Origin: Streptomyces sp. NBC_01233
Lineage (GTDB): Bacteria; Actinomycetota; Actinomycetes; Streptomycetales; Streptomycetaceae
Assembly (NCBI RefSeq): GCF_035989305.1
Contig: NZ_CP108514.1
Coordinates: 4,092,501-4,156,500, forward strand
Direction of reading: 5' to 3'
Length of the DNA stretch: 64,000 nucleotides
In this document: positions 30,458-38,593 of the stretch, one piece after another
Layout of the letters: the number at the start of each line of letters is the position of its first letter
Numbering within the stretch: the stretch's first letter is position 1
The notes under the pieces: generated by a model
Seen by the model: only the letters and a program-made list of their open reading frames with translations
What the model was told of the DNA's origin: nothing
Database searches by the model: none
Position numbers and translations under genes: made by a program

Positions 30458-32911
30458 CTAGGCCGGGAACCTGCGGTTCACCCAGCGGAAGGTGAACTCG
30501 ATCAGGATCGCGGCGGCCGCGGCGACGGCCACCGCGATCCAGGGCATCGTCGTGCCCACCAGCTTGAGCTGGAAGAAGTCCTGCAGCCACGGCACCACGA
30601 GGACGATCAGGAAGGCTCCGCCCATCGCGCCGACCAGGCCGACCCGCCACCACGTGTACGGGCGGGCGATGATCGCCAGGACCCACATAGAGGTCAGGAA
30701 CAGCGTGAGCGTCGCCGCGCTGGTCTCGGCCTTCAGGGCGTCCGGGCCGGTGTAGTAGTGGCGGGCGATCAGGTACGTCACGAAGGTGGCCGTCCCCGCG
30801 ATCGCGCCGCCGGGGATCGCGTACCGCATCACCCGTTTCACGAAGTGCGGCTGCGCGCGCTCCTTGTTCGGGGCGAGGGCCAGGAAGAAGGCCGGGATGC
30901 CGATGGTGAGCGTGGACAGCAGGGTCAGGTGGCGGGGCAGGAAGGGGTACTCGACCTGCGAGCACACCACCAGGATCGCGAGGAGGACCGAGTAGACCGT
31001 CTTGGTGAGGAAGAGGGTCGCGACCCGGGTGATGTTGCCGATGACGCGGCGGCCTTCGGCGACCACCGAAGGGAGGGTCGCGAAGCTGTTGTCGAGCAGG
31101 ACGATCTGCGCGACGGCCCGGGTGGCTTCCGAGCCCGAGCCCATCGCGACGCCGATGTCCGCGTCCTTGAGGGCGAGCACGTCGTTCACGCCGTCGCCGG
31201 TCATGGCGACGGTGTGGCCGCTGGACTGCAGGGCCCCGACCATGTCCCGCTTCTGCTGCGGGGTCACGCGCCCGAAGACGGAGTTCTCGTCGAGGACCCG
31301 CGCCATGTCGGCCTGCTCGGCCGGGAGCTTGCGGGCGTCCACGGTGTTCTCCGCGCCCGGCAGCCCCAGCTTGCCGGCGACCGCGCCGACGGAGACCGCG
31401 TTGTCGCCGGAGATGACCTTCGCCTTGACGTTCTGGTCGTCGAAGTAGCGCAGGGTGTCGGCGGCGTCGGGGCGCAGCCGCTGCTCCAGGACGACCAGGG
31501 CGGTCGGCCGCACGCCGGTGGCGACGGCCTCGTCGTCGAGCTCGCGGCCGGAGCGGGCCAGCAGCAGGACGCGCAGGCCCTGCTCGTTGAGCTCGTTGAT
31601 CTCGTCGAGGGCCGGGTCCCCGGCGGGGAGCAGCACGTCGGGGGCGCCGAGCAGCCAGGTGTTGTTCTCGCCGTCGCCCTCGCTGAAGCTGGCACCGCTG
31701 TACTTGCGGGCGGAGGAGAAGGGCAGGGACTCGGTGCAGCGCCACTCCGCGCTGTCGGGGTAGGCGTCGATGATCGCCTGGAGGCTGGCGTTGGGCCGCG
31801 GGTCGGACTCGCCGAGGGCGCCGAGCACCTTCTTGACGTACGCCGCCTCCGCGCCCCCGAGCGGGCGCAGCTCGGTGACGTCCATGCCGCCCTCGGTGAG
31901 GGTGCCGGTCTTGTCGAGGCAGACCACGTCGACGCGGGCGAGGCCCTCGATGGCGGGCAGCTCCTGGACGAGGCACTGCTTGCGGCCGAGGCGGATGACG
32001 CCGATCGCGAAGGCCACGGAGGTGAGGAGGACGAGCCCCTCGGGGATCATCGGGACGATGCCGCCGACGGTGCGGGCGATGGCGTCGTTGAGGTTGTTCT
32101 CCTTGACGACGAGCTGGCTGATGATCAGACCGATGGAGGTCGGAATCATCATCCAGGTGACGTACTTGAGGATGGTGGAGATGCCGGAGCGCAGTTCGGA
32201 GTGGACGAGCGTGAAGCGGGAGGCCTCTTCGGCGAGCTGGGCGGCGTAGGCCTCGCGGCCGACCTTGGTGGCGGTGAACGCACCGCCGCCGGCGACGACG
32301 AACGACCCGGACATGACCGGGTCGCCGGGCTTCTTGAGGACGGGGTCGGCCTCGCCGGTGAGCAGGGACTCGTCGATCTCCAGGCCCTCGGCCTCGCCGA
32401 CGGCCCCGTCGACGACGACCTTGTCGCCGGGGCCGAGTTCGATGACGTCGCCGAGGACGATCTCGGAGGTGGAGATCTCCGCGGTGCGGCCGTCGCGGCG
32501 CACGCTCGGTTTGGCCTCGCCGATGACGGCGAGGCCGTCGAGGGTCTTCTTCGCGCGCAGTTCCTGGATGATGCCGATGCCGGTGTTCGCGATGATCACG
32601 AAGCCGAAGAGGCTGTCCTGGATCGGGGCGACGAGGAGCATGATCGCCCAGAGCACGCCGATGATCGCGTTGAAGCGGGTGAAGACGTTGGCGCGGACGA
32701 TGTCGACGGTGGAGCGGCTGCTGCGGACGGGGACGTCGTTGACGTCGCCGCGCGCGACGCGCTCGGCGACCTCGGCGGTGGTCAGCCCGCCGGGCTTGAA
32801 CCGGGGCGCGGGCGGCCGGACCGGGTGGACCGGATCGAGCTCCGCCCCCGCGTCGATGGCGGCGCCCGCTCGCTCCGGCCCGTCCCGATCGATCTTCGCC
32901 CGCTGCGTCAT
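30458..32911 (-). CDS. Cation-transporting P-type ATPase (CtpE-like)
   Basis: The protein has 817 residues. Visible P-type motifs are TGEAD in the actuator domain (TGE-like loop), IPEGL in membrane helix 4 (about residue 289), the phosphorylated Asp in DKTGTLT (about residue 330), and TGDGVND (about residue 570) in the P-domain. There is no N-terminal heavy-metal-binding CxxC. The IPEGL motif and overall length match mycobacterial CtpE, linked to calcium homeostasis, better than heavy-metal pumps (CPC) or KdpB. The ion is inferred. A GGTTCGAACC palindrome at 32930-32939 lies just upstream of the ATG. Confidence 0.88.
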   Translation of the reverse strand: MTQRAKIDRDGPERAGAAIDAGAELDPVHPVRPPAPRFKPGGLTTAEVAERVARGDVNDVPVRSSRSTVDIVRANVFTRFNAIIGVLWAIMLLVAPIQDSLFGFVIIANTGIGIIQELRAKKTLDGLAVIGEAKPSVRRDGRTAEISTSEIVLGDVIELGPGDKVVVDGAVGEAEGLEIDESLLTGEADPVLKKPGDPVMSGSFVVAGGGAFTATKVGREAYAAQLAEEASRFTLVHSELRSGISTILKYVTWMMIPTSIGLIISQLVVKENNLNDAIARTVGGIVPMIPEGLVLLTSVAFAIGVIRLGRKQCLVQELPAIEGLARVDVVCLDKTGTLTEGGMDVTELRPLGGAEAAYVKKVLGALGESDPRPNASLQAIIDAYPDSAEWRCTESLPFSSARKYSGASFSEGDGENNTWLLGAPDVLLPAGDPALDEINELNEQGLRVLLLARSGRELDDEAVATGVRPTALVVLEQRLRPDAADTLRYFDDQNVKAKVISGDNAVSVGAVAGKLGLPGAENTVDARKLPAEQADMARVLDENSVFGRVTPQQKRDMVGALQSSGHTVAMTGDGVNDVLALKDADIGVAMGSGSEATRAVAQIVLLDNSFATLPSVVAEGRRVIGNITRVATLFLTKTVYSVLLAILVVCSQVEYPFLPRHLTLLSTLTIGIPAFFLALAPNKERAQPHFVKRVMRYAIPGGAIAGTATFVTYLIARHYYTGPDALKAETSAATLTLFLTSMWVLAIIARPYTWWRVGLVGAMGGAFLIVLVVPWLQDFFQLKLVGTTMPWIAVAVAAAAAILIEFTFRWVNRRFPA

Positions 32912-33042
32912 GCTTTCGACGGTAAGGGCGGTTCGAACCCTTCACCCGCCGAGAAGTGCGAAGATCCGACTTCGGGATGACCCCAATCCTCCCTTGGTCT
33001 CCCTCGCCGATCCGCCGCAGGAGGGTTTCCCCTGACGGCCGG

Positions 33043-33065
33043 TGTCAGTGGACGGGTCCTACCCT
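33043..33065 (+). promoter_or_regulatory. Possible RecA-independent damage-type promoter
   Basis: TGTCAGTG (33043-33050), then 9 bases, then TACCCT (33060-33065), resembles the mycobacterial RecA-NDp/PafBC element TTGTCRGTG-N8-TAnnnT but with 9 instead of 8 spacer bases. Transcription would start near the ATG at 33073, giving a leaderless message. Confidence 0.4.
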
Positions 33066-33072
33066 GCGGGCC

Positions 33073-33807
33073 ATGAACGCCATCACCACCACGAACGCGG
33101 CTGTGAACGCGGCCGCGAACGCCATCGTCGAACTGCGGCAGTACACCCTGCGGCCCGGCGCCCGGGACACGCTGATCGAACTGTTCGAGCGGGAGTTCGT
33201 CACCGGCCAGGAGGCGGCCGGGATCACCCTCGGAGGCCGGTTCCGGGACCTGGACGACCCGGACCGCTTCGTCTGGCTGCGCAGCTTCCCGGACATGGCC
33301 GCGCGCGAGCGGGCGCTCCGCGCCTTCTACGGCGGCCCCGTCTGGCAGGCCCACCGCGAGGCGGCCAACGCGACCATGCTGGACTCGGACGACGTGCTGC
33401 TCCTGCGAGGGCCGGGCTTCGCCGCCCCCGACACCCCGGGGCCGGTCGTCGCGACCGTCTGTCATCCCGTGGACCCGGAGGCCTTCGCCCGCCACTTCGA
33501 GCGGCGGCTGCGGCCGGCGCTCACCGCCGCCGGATCCGCGCCGCCGGCCGTGTACCGCACCGAGCAGGCGGAGAACACCTTCCCGGCGCTGCCGGTCCGT
33601 ACGGGTGAGGACGTCCTCGTGTGGTTCGCGGCCGGGGAGGCCCGGCCGCTGCCGGACCTGTCGTCCCACCTGCGCTCGGCACCGCGGCGGCTCCGGCTGG
33701 AGCCCGTGCAGCGGCGCCAGACGTTCGCCCGGAGAGGCTCCGGGGTCAGGCCCGGCCCTCCTGCTGCGGCGGGCCGGCCTGCTCGGCGGCGGCCGCGTGA
33801 CGCTTGA
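33073..33807 (+). CDS. NIPSNAP-family protein
   Basis: The protein has 244 residues with two ferredoxin-like alpha+beta repeats. The first reads VELRQYTLRPGARDTLIELFEREFV and LGGRFRDLDDPDRFVWLRSFPDM, the NIPSNAP signature (ELRxYxLxPG). There is no signal peptide. The role of bacterial NIPSNAP proteins is unknown. The ATG at 33073 follows TACCCT by 7 bases and no ribosome site is seen, so it is probably leaderless. Its last 62 bases overlap the convergent DUF2530 gene. Confidence 0.85.
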   Translation: MNAITTTNAAVNAAANAIVELRQYTLRPGARDTLIELFEREFVTGQEAAGITLGGRFRDLDDPDRFVWLRSFPDMAARERALRAFYGGPVWQAHREAANATMLDSDDVLLLRGPGFAAPDTPGPVVATVCHPVDPEAFARHFERRLRPALTAAGSAPPAVYRTEQAENTFPALPVRTGEDVLVWFAAGEARPLPDLSSHLRSAPRRLRLEPVQRRQTFARRGSGVRPGPPAAAGRPARRRPRDA

Positions 33808-34033
33808 GCGCAGCTTCGCGGCCGCGGACGTACCAGATGCCGATCAGGCCGAGGAAGCCGCCGGCCGCGCAGGTCCAGACCCACCAGAGCTGGCCGCGGT
33901 CGGCGAACCATCCGTAGAAGGGGAGCTGGACGAGGAAGAGGGCGAACCACAGGATCGTGCCACCCGTGACCGTCGCGACGACGGGGCCCTCGAGGGGCTC
34001 GGGCGCCTCATGCTTCGCAGTCCATTTCGCCAT
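33746..34033 (-). CDS. DUF2530 membrane protein
   Basis: The protein has 95 residues with two membrane helices (about 20-45 and 50-70) and a charged C-terminus. The pattern APEPLEGPVVATVTGGTILWF and WWVWTCAAGGFLGLIGIWYVRGRE is that of the actinobacterial DUF2530 family. It is usually found next to an NCS2 permease and a MarR regulator, exactly the neighbours seen here. Function unknown. Confidence 0.87.
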   Translation of the reverse strand: MAKWTAKHEAPEPLEGPVVATVTGGTILWFALFLVQLPFYGWFADRGQLWWVWTCAAGGFLGLIGIWYVRGREAALKRHAAAAEQAGPPQQEGRA

Positions 34034-34097
34034 GCAGCAAGTCTAGGCGCGCGGATTCGTGGTCTACGCGCGGAGATGGACGCCCTTTCGTTCATGT

Positions 34098-34144
34098 GTT
34101 CATACTGAAACGGTTTGGGCGTGTCCCATTTTCTTCGTATGAAC
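34098..34144. promoter_or_regulatory. Long-spaced inverted repeat upstream of the NCS2 permease
   Basis: GTTCATAC (34098-34105) is perfectly opposed by GTATGAAC (34137-34144), with an inner hairpin TGGG-CGTGT-CCCA in the 31-base spacer. As RNA it would make a two-stem element just before the ribosome site (GAGGA, about 34153). As DNA the outer arms could be an operator. No match to the purine riboswitch consensus was seen. Confidence 0.5.
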
Positions 34145-34161
34145 CACCTACTGAGGACCGT

Positions 34162-35610
34162 ATGAGCACCCCCACGGCCACCGCCCCGAACCCTTCCCTC
34201 CAGGGACCCTCCGGAGGACTCGACCGCCACTTCAAGATCTCCGAGCGCGGCTCGACCGTGGCCCGCGAGGTCCGCGGCGGCTTCGCCACCTTCTTCGCGA
34301 TGGCCTACATCATCGTGCTCAACCCGATCATCCTGGGCAGCGCGAAGGACATGTACGGGCACCAGCTCGACAACGGTCAGCTCGTGACGGCCACCGCCCT
34401 GACGGCCGCCTTCACCACCCTCCTCATGGGTGTCATCGGCAACGTCCCGATCGCGCTCGCCGCCGGCCTAGGCGTGAACACGGTCGTCGCCCTCCAGCTC
34501 GCCCCGCGCATGAGCTGGCCCGACGCCATGGGCATGGTGGTCCTGGCCGGCTTCGTGGTGATGCTGCTGGTCGCGACCGGCCTGCGCGAGCGGGTCATGA
34601 ACGCCGTGCCGCTGGGCCTGCGCAAGGGCATCGCCATCGGCATCGGCCTGTTCATCATGCTGATCGGCCTGGTCGACTCGGGTTTCGTCTCCCGCATCCC
34701 GGACGCCGCCCACACCGCGGTCCCGCTCCAGCTCGGCGGCACCGGCCACCTGGACGGCTGGCCCGTCCTGATCTTCGCGATCGGCGTGCTGCTCACCCTC
34801 GCCCTGCTGATCCGCAAGGTCCCCGGCGCGATCCTGATCTCCATCGTGGCCATGACCCTGGTCGCGGTCGTCGTCCAGCTGATCGCCGAGGTGCCCGACA
34901 CGGGCTGGGGCCTGACCATCCCCGAGTGGCCGGGCAACCCGGTGGCCGCGCCCGACTTCGGGCTGGTCGGCCAGGTCAGCCTGTTCGGCGGCTTCGGCAA
35001 GGTCGGGATGCTGACCGGCATCCTCTTCGTCTTCACCGTGCTGCTGTCCTGCTTCTTCGACGCCATGGGCACGATCCTGGGCGTCGGCGACGAGGCCAAG
35101 CTGATCGACAAGGAGACCGGCGAGTTCCCCGGCATCAACAAGGTCCTGCTGATCGACGGCCTGGCCGTCGCCTCGGGCGGCGCCACGTCCTCCTCGGCCA
35201 CCACCTGCTTCGTGGAGTCCACGGCCGGGGTCGGCGAGGGAGCCCGTACGGGTCTGGCGAACGTCGTGACGGGCGCCCTGTTCGGCGTGGCGCTGTTCCT
35301 CACCCCGCTCGCCACGATGGTCCCGTCCCAGGCGGCCACCCCCGCCCTGGTGGCGGTCGGCTTCCTGATCCTGGCGGGCTCGGTCAAGGACATCGACTGG
35401 AGCGACTTCACCATCGCCGTTCCGGCGTTCCTGGCCATGGTGATGATGCCCTTCACCTACTCGATCACCAACGGCATCGGCATCGGCTTCATCAGCTTCT
35501 GCGCCCTGCGCGCGGCGACCGGCCGGGGCCGCGAGGTCCCGGTGGCCATGTACGTCGTGGCGGCGGTGTTCGTCTTCTCCTACGCGATGCCGGCCCTCGG
35601 CCTCGCGTAG
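34162..35610 (+). CDS. NCS2-family purine (xanthine/guanine/hypoxanthine) permease, AzgA-like
   Basis: The protein has 482 residues and 12-14 helices. AzgA-type landmarks are FKISERGSTVAREVRGGFATFFAMAYIIVLNP near the N-terminus (named in parts), GLGVNTVVALQL, MGLRKGIAIGIGLF-like LGLRKGIAIGIGLFI, SCFFDAMGTILGVG, and GATSSSATTCFVESTAGVGEGARTGL containing the conserved Thr/Glu purine-site residues. It would import purine bases by proton symport. The DUF2530 gene is divergent; an inverted repeat lies in its leader. Confidence 0.93.
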   Translation: MSTPTATAPNPSLQGPSGGLDRHFKISERGSTVAREVRGGFATFFAMAYIIVLNPIILGSAKDMYGHQLDNGQLVTATALTAAFTTLLMGVIGNVPIALAAGLGVNTVVALQLAPRMSWPDAMGMVVLAGFVVMLLVATGLRERVMNAVPLGLRKGIAIGIGLFIMLIGLVDSGFVSRIPDAAHTAVPLQLGGTGHLDGWPVLIFAIGVLLTLALLIRKVPGAILISIVAMTLVAVVVQLIAEVPDTGWGLTIPEWPGNPVAAPDFGLVGQVSLFGGFGKVGMLTGILFVFTVLLSCFFDAMGTILGVGDEAKLIDKETGEFPGINKVLLIDGLAVASGGATSSSATTCFVESTAGVGEGARTGLANVVTGALFGVALFLTPLATMVPSQAATPALVAVGFLILAGSVKDIDWSDFTIAVPAFLAMVMMPFTYSITNGIGIGFISFCALRAATGRGREVPVAMYVVAAVFVFSYAMPALGLA

Positions 35611-35623
35611 GCCCTGCCCGGGC

Positions 35624-35806
35624 TCACGTCAGCCCGTAGAACTTCTCTGTCTCGTCGACGGCCGCCTTGAAGCGCTCGTCGAAGTCATCGCGGATGAGCG
35701 TCCGGACCACATAGTCCTGGACGCTCATTCCGCGTTTGGCGGCGTGGATCCGGAGCCTGTCGAGGAGCTCCCCGTCTATGCGCATGCTCAGCACATGTGT
35801 CCCCAT
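35624..35806 (-). CDS. Ribbon-helix-helix protein (CopG/MetJ-like)
   Basis: The protein has 60 residues: MGTHVLSMRIDGELLDRLRI, then HAAKRGMSVQDYVVRTLIRDDFDERF. The short N-terminal strand followed by two helices is the RHH_1 DNA-binding pattern. The upstream in-frame extension to 35893 is rejected because it has no ribosome site and unlike composition. No toxin gene adjoins, so a type II antitoxin role has no support here. Confidence 0.75.
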   Translation of the reverse strand: MGTHVLSMRIDGELLDRLRIHAAKRGMSVQDYVVRTLIRDDFDERFKAAVDETEKFYGLT

Positions 35807-35911
35807 GCCGAAAGAGTCGGGGCAGAGGGCGTGGGCGCGTGTCGCTTTCGGCCGCCGACTCACCCGTACGAGTGACCCGTGCATGACGGCCAAAAATGGT
35901 GTTCCTTAGGG

Positions 35912-35929
35912 AGAGTAATGAGTTACTCT
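35912..35929. promoter_or_regulatory. MarR operator palindrome
   Basis: AGAGTAA-TGAG-TTACTCT is a perfect 7-bp-arm palindrome. TACTCT inside it (35924-35929) fits a -10 hexamer with a start at about 35936, the A of the marR ATG. A repressor bound here would block the promoter of marR and the downstream MFS gene. Confidence 0.75.
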
Positions 35930-35935
35930 AAATAC

Positions 35936-36373
35936 ATGCCTGACCTTTCCCATGGCGACGATGCTGCCGCCGTGAACGACCTCCGCTCCGCCGTCATGCG
36001 GCTGGGGCGGCGCCTGAAGCACCAGCGCGTCGACGAGTCGCTGAGCCCCACCGAGATGTCGGTGCTCGGCACCCTCGCCCGCTGCGGCCAGGCCACACCC
36101 GGCGAGCTGGCGCGGCGGGAGCACGTCCAGCCGCCGTCGATGACGCGCATCGTCGCGTTGCTGGAAGCCAAGGGACTGGTCACGCTGGAACCGCACCCCG
36201 ACGACCGCCGCCAGAAGGTGGTCCGCCAGACGGAGGAGGCCGAAGCGATGCTCGAAGAGAGCCGCCGCAAGCGCAACGCCTTCCTGGCCGGGCTCGCGGC
36301 CGAGCTGACCGAGGACGAATGGGCCAAGCTGCGCGAGGCCGCACCCGTCCTGGAGAAGCTCGCGCACCTGTAG
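35936..36373 (+). CDS. MarR-family regulator
   Basis: The protein has 145 residues: LRSAVMRLGRRLKHQRVDESLSP, the winged-helix ATPGELARREHVQPPSMTRIVALLEAKGLV, and the wing PHPDDRRQKVV. The ATG at 35936 (MPDLSHGDDAAAV) is preferred to 35918, which lies inside the operator and only 2-3 bases after the purine-rich stretch; the message is likely leaderless. The gene is 25 bases upstream of an MFS transporter on the same strand, the usual layout for an autoregulated drug-efflux pair. Confidence 0.9.
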   Translation: MPDLSHGDDAAAVNDLRSAVMRLGRRLKHQRVDESLSPTEMSVLGTLARCGQATPGELARREHVQPPSMTRIVALLEAKGLVTLEPHPDDRRQKVVRQTEEAEAMLEESRRKRNAFLAGLAAELTEDEWAKLREAAPVLEKLAHL

Positions 36374-36398
36374 GAACGACGCCAGGAGGCGAACGCTT

Positions 36399-37739
36399 TT
36401 GAGTACGGGAACCGGAGCAGACTCCGCACCCGGCCACATATCCACCCCTACTACGGCCCGTGCGGGCAAGAACTCGATGTTCAGCTCGCTGAGGATCCGG
36501 AACTACCGGCTCTTCGCGACCGGGCAGGTCGTCTCGAACACGGGCACCTGGATGCAGCGCATCGCCCAGGACTGGCTGGTCCTCTCGCTGACCGGCTCCG
36601 CCTCCGCCGTCGGCATCACCATCGCCCTGCAGTTCCTGCCGATGCTGATGTTCGGCCTCTACGGAGGCGTACTCGCCGACCGGTTGCCCAAGCGGCCCCT
36701 GCTGCTCGCCACCCAGAGCGCGATGGGCCTGACCGGTGTCGCACTCGCCGTCCTCACCCTGGCGGGACACGTCCAGGTCTGGCACGTGTACCTCGCCGCC
36801 TTCCTGCTCGGCCTCGTCACCGTCGTGGACAACCCGGCGCGGCAGACGTTCGTCTCCGAGATGGTCGGCAAGGACCAGGTCGCCAACGCCGTCAGCCTCA
36901 ACTCGGCCAACTTCCAGTCCGCGCGGCTGGTCGGCCCGGCGATCGCCGGCGTGCTGATCACCGCCGTCGGCTCCGGCTGGGCCTTCCTGCTGAACGGACT
37001 GTCCTTCGCCGCGCCCATCGCCGGCCTGCTGCTGATGCGCACGCACGAGCTGCACCCCGTCGAGCCCCGGCCCCGCGCCAAGGGGCAGCTGCGCGAGGGC
37101 CTGCGCTACGTCGCCGGCCGCCCGGAGCTGATCTGGCCGATCGTGCTCGTGGGCTTCATCGGCACCTTCGGATTCAACTTCCCGATCTGGCTGTCGGCGT
37201 TCGTCAGCGACGTCTTCCACGGGGACGCGGGCACCTACGGGCTCTTCAACACCCTGATCGCGGCCGGCTCCCTTGCGGGCGCCCTGCTCGCGGCCCGGCG
37301 CGGCCACTCCCGCCTGCGGCTGCTGGCGGTCGCGGCCGTGCTGTTCTCGGTGCTGCTGCTCGTCACGGCCTTCGCGCCCGGCTTCTGGCTGTTCGCGGCG
37401 CTGCTCGTGCCGATCGGGGTCTTCGGCCTGACGGTCAACGTCGTGGCCAACTCCAGCGTGCAGATGGCGACCGACCCCGAGATGCGGGGGCGGGTCATGG
37501 CCCTGTTCATGATGGTCTTCACCGGCGGCACGCCGCTGGGCGCTCCGCTGCTGGGCTGGATCACGGACACGTACGGCGCGCGGATCGGCATGGCCGCGGG
37601 GGGTGCGATCTCGCTGGCCGCCTCTGTCGCCATCGCGGTCGTCCTGGCCCGGGTGGGCAACCTCCGGCTGCGGGTCAGCCGCCGCGGCGTGACCTTCGTC
37701 CCGGCGGCCCCCGCCCCCGAGCTGGTCCCGGCCGCCTGA
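36399..37739 (+). CDS. MFS transporter (MDR-type, enterobactin-exporter EntS-like)
   Basis: The protein has 446 residues and 12 helices after a 25-residue hydrophilic tail. It matches the MFS_3 group: LRIRNYRLFATGQVVSNTGTWMQRIAQDW, then FGLYGGVLADRLPKRPLL and TVVDNPARQTFVSEMVG. These export drugs or siderophores. It starts at a TTG (36399) with AGGAGG at 36384-36389. Cotranscribed with the MarR gene upstream. A double palindromic repeat follows. Confidence 0.9.
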   Translation: MSTGTGADSAPGHISTPTTARAGKNSMFSSLRIRNYRLFATGQVVSNTGTWMQRIAQDWLVLSLTGSASAVGITIALQFLPMLMFGLYGGVLADRLPKRPLLLATQSAMGLTGVALAVLTLAGHVQVWHVYLAAFLLGLVTVVDNPARQTFVSEMVGKDQVANAVSLNSANFQSARLVGPAIAGVLITAVGSGWAFLLNGLSFAAPIAGLLLMRTHELHPVEPRPRAKGQLREGLRYVAGRPELIWPIVLVGFIGTFGFNFPIWLSAFVSDVFHGDAGTYGLFNTLIAAGSLAGALLAARRGHSRLRLLAVAAVLFSVLLLVTAFAPGFWLFAALLVPIGVFGLTVNVVANSSVQMATDPEMRGRVMALFMMVFTGGTPLGAPLLGWITDTYGARIGMAAGGAISLAASVAIAVVLARVGNLRLRVSRRGVTFVPAAPAPELVPAA

Positions 37740-37756
37740 CCCTGCGGCCCGGCCTC

Positions 37757-37870
37757 CCGGGGCTCCGCCCCGGACCCCGCGCCTCAAACGCCGGCGAGGC
37801 TGTATTTCAGCCCCGCCGGCGTTTGAGGCGCGGGCGCGGAGCGCCGTAGGGGGTTCGGGGCCAGAGCCCC
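37757..37870. repeat. Two head-to-head dispersed repeats after the MFS gene
   Basis: GCCTCAAACGCCGGCGAGGC ends near 37800 and the inverse copy (CCCGCCGGCGTTTGAGG) begins at about 37812, with a short TGTATTTCAG between them. Each has a CGGGGCTCCGCCCCGG-like flank. The pair can fold into one long hairpin and could end the marR-MFS transcript. Confidence 0.85.
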
Positions 37871-37901
37871 CGCAGCGGCGGCGCGCGGCTACGCTCGGCG
37901 C

Positions 37902-38456
37902 ATGAGACTGTTCGCAGCCGTCCTGCCACCGGACGCGGCCGTCGCCGAGCTGGCCCAGGCCGTGGACGCGGTCCACGACGACCGGCTGACGTGGACCGCG
38001 CGGGCGGGCTGGCACTTCACGCTCGCCTTCATGGGCGAGGTCCGCGACGACGTCCTCCCCGACCTGCACGCCCGCCTGGAGCGCGCAGCCCACCGCACGG
38101 CCCCCTTCCCGCTGCGCCTGCACGGCTGCGGGCACTTCGGGGACCGCGCGCTGTGGGTGGGCGCGGCCGGGGAGCTGCCCGTCCTGCGGATGCTCGCGGA
38201 GCGGGCCGACGCCGCAGCCCGGCGGGCCGGGGTGCCGATGGAACAGCACCGCCGGTACACCCCGCACCTCACCCTGGCCCGCAGCCACAGCGCCGCCACG
38301 CCCCTGCGCCCGTACGTGGACGCCCTCGCGGACTTCGAGGGCACGCCCTGGCAGGTCGACACGCTCAGCCTCGTCCGCAGCAACCTGCCCGTCAGCGGGG
38401 TGCCCGGCGAGCAGCCCCGCTACGAGACGGTCGGGGCCTGGCCGCTGCGCGGCTGA
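37902..38456 (+). CDS. thpR: RNA 2',3'-cyclic phosphodiesterase (LigT/ThpR)
   Basis: The protein has 184 residues with the 2H phosphoesterase fold. Both catalytic HxTx motifs are present: HFTL (residue 44) and HLTL (residue 126). It opens 2',3'-cyclic phosphate ends of RNA or related molecules; the physiological substrate is uncertain. The ATG at 37902 starts the typical MRLFAAVLPP. It lies alone between the repeat pair and a tiny ORF. Confidence 0.92.
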   Translation: MRLFAAVLPPDAAVAELAQAVDAVHDDRLTWTARAGWHFTLAFMGEVRDDVLPDLHARLERAAHRTAPFPLRLHGCGHFGDRALWVGAAGELPVLRMLAERADAAARRAGVPMEQHRRYTPHLTLARSHSAATPLRPYVDALADFEGTPWQVDTLSLVRSNLPVSGVPGEQPRYETVGAWPLRG

Positions 38457-38503
38457 GCCGTACCGCGTGCGGGACCACCCGCGGGCCGCGTTAGGCTCGA
38501 CGG

Positions 38504-38593
38504 GTGGATCCCAAGACCAGAAACCGTGTGATGGCCGGTGTGCTCGTGCTGATGTTCGTCGTCGTGGCCGTGGCGGCTGCCGTCGGGCAGTAG
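38504..38593 (+). CDS. 29-residue single-pass membrane miniprotein
   Basis: GTG at 38504 encodes a 29-residue peptide: MDPKTRNRVMAGVLVLMFVV followed by a hydrophobic VAVAAAVGQ end. It has one membrane helix (about 9-28) preceded by a positive N-terminus. TTAGGCT at about 38491-38497 lies 7 bases before the start, indicating a leaderless transcript. Its TAG stop abuts the stop of the convergent aldo/keto reductase (TAG|CTA). Small enough to be missed by gene callers; function unknown. Confidence 0.65.
   Translation: MDPKTRNRVMAGVLVLMFVVVAVAAAVGQ

Noticed and set aside
32930..32939. tRNA T-loop or attachment site (GGTTCGAACC)
   Set aside because: The surrounding sequence does not form an acceptor, D or anticodon arm. 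It is a short palindrome upstream of the P-type ATPase.
34098..34161. Classical purine riboswitch upstream of the NCS2 permease
   Set aside because: The conserved three-way junction and loop-loop sequences of the purine riboswitch are missing. Kept only as an unassigned inverted repeat.
35624..35806. Type II toxin-antitoxin pair with the RHH protein as antitoxin
   Set aside because: No toxin-like ORF adjoins; the neighbours are a purine permease and a MarR regulator.
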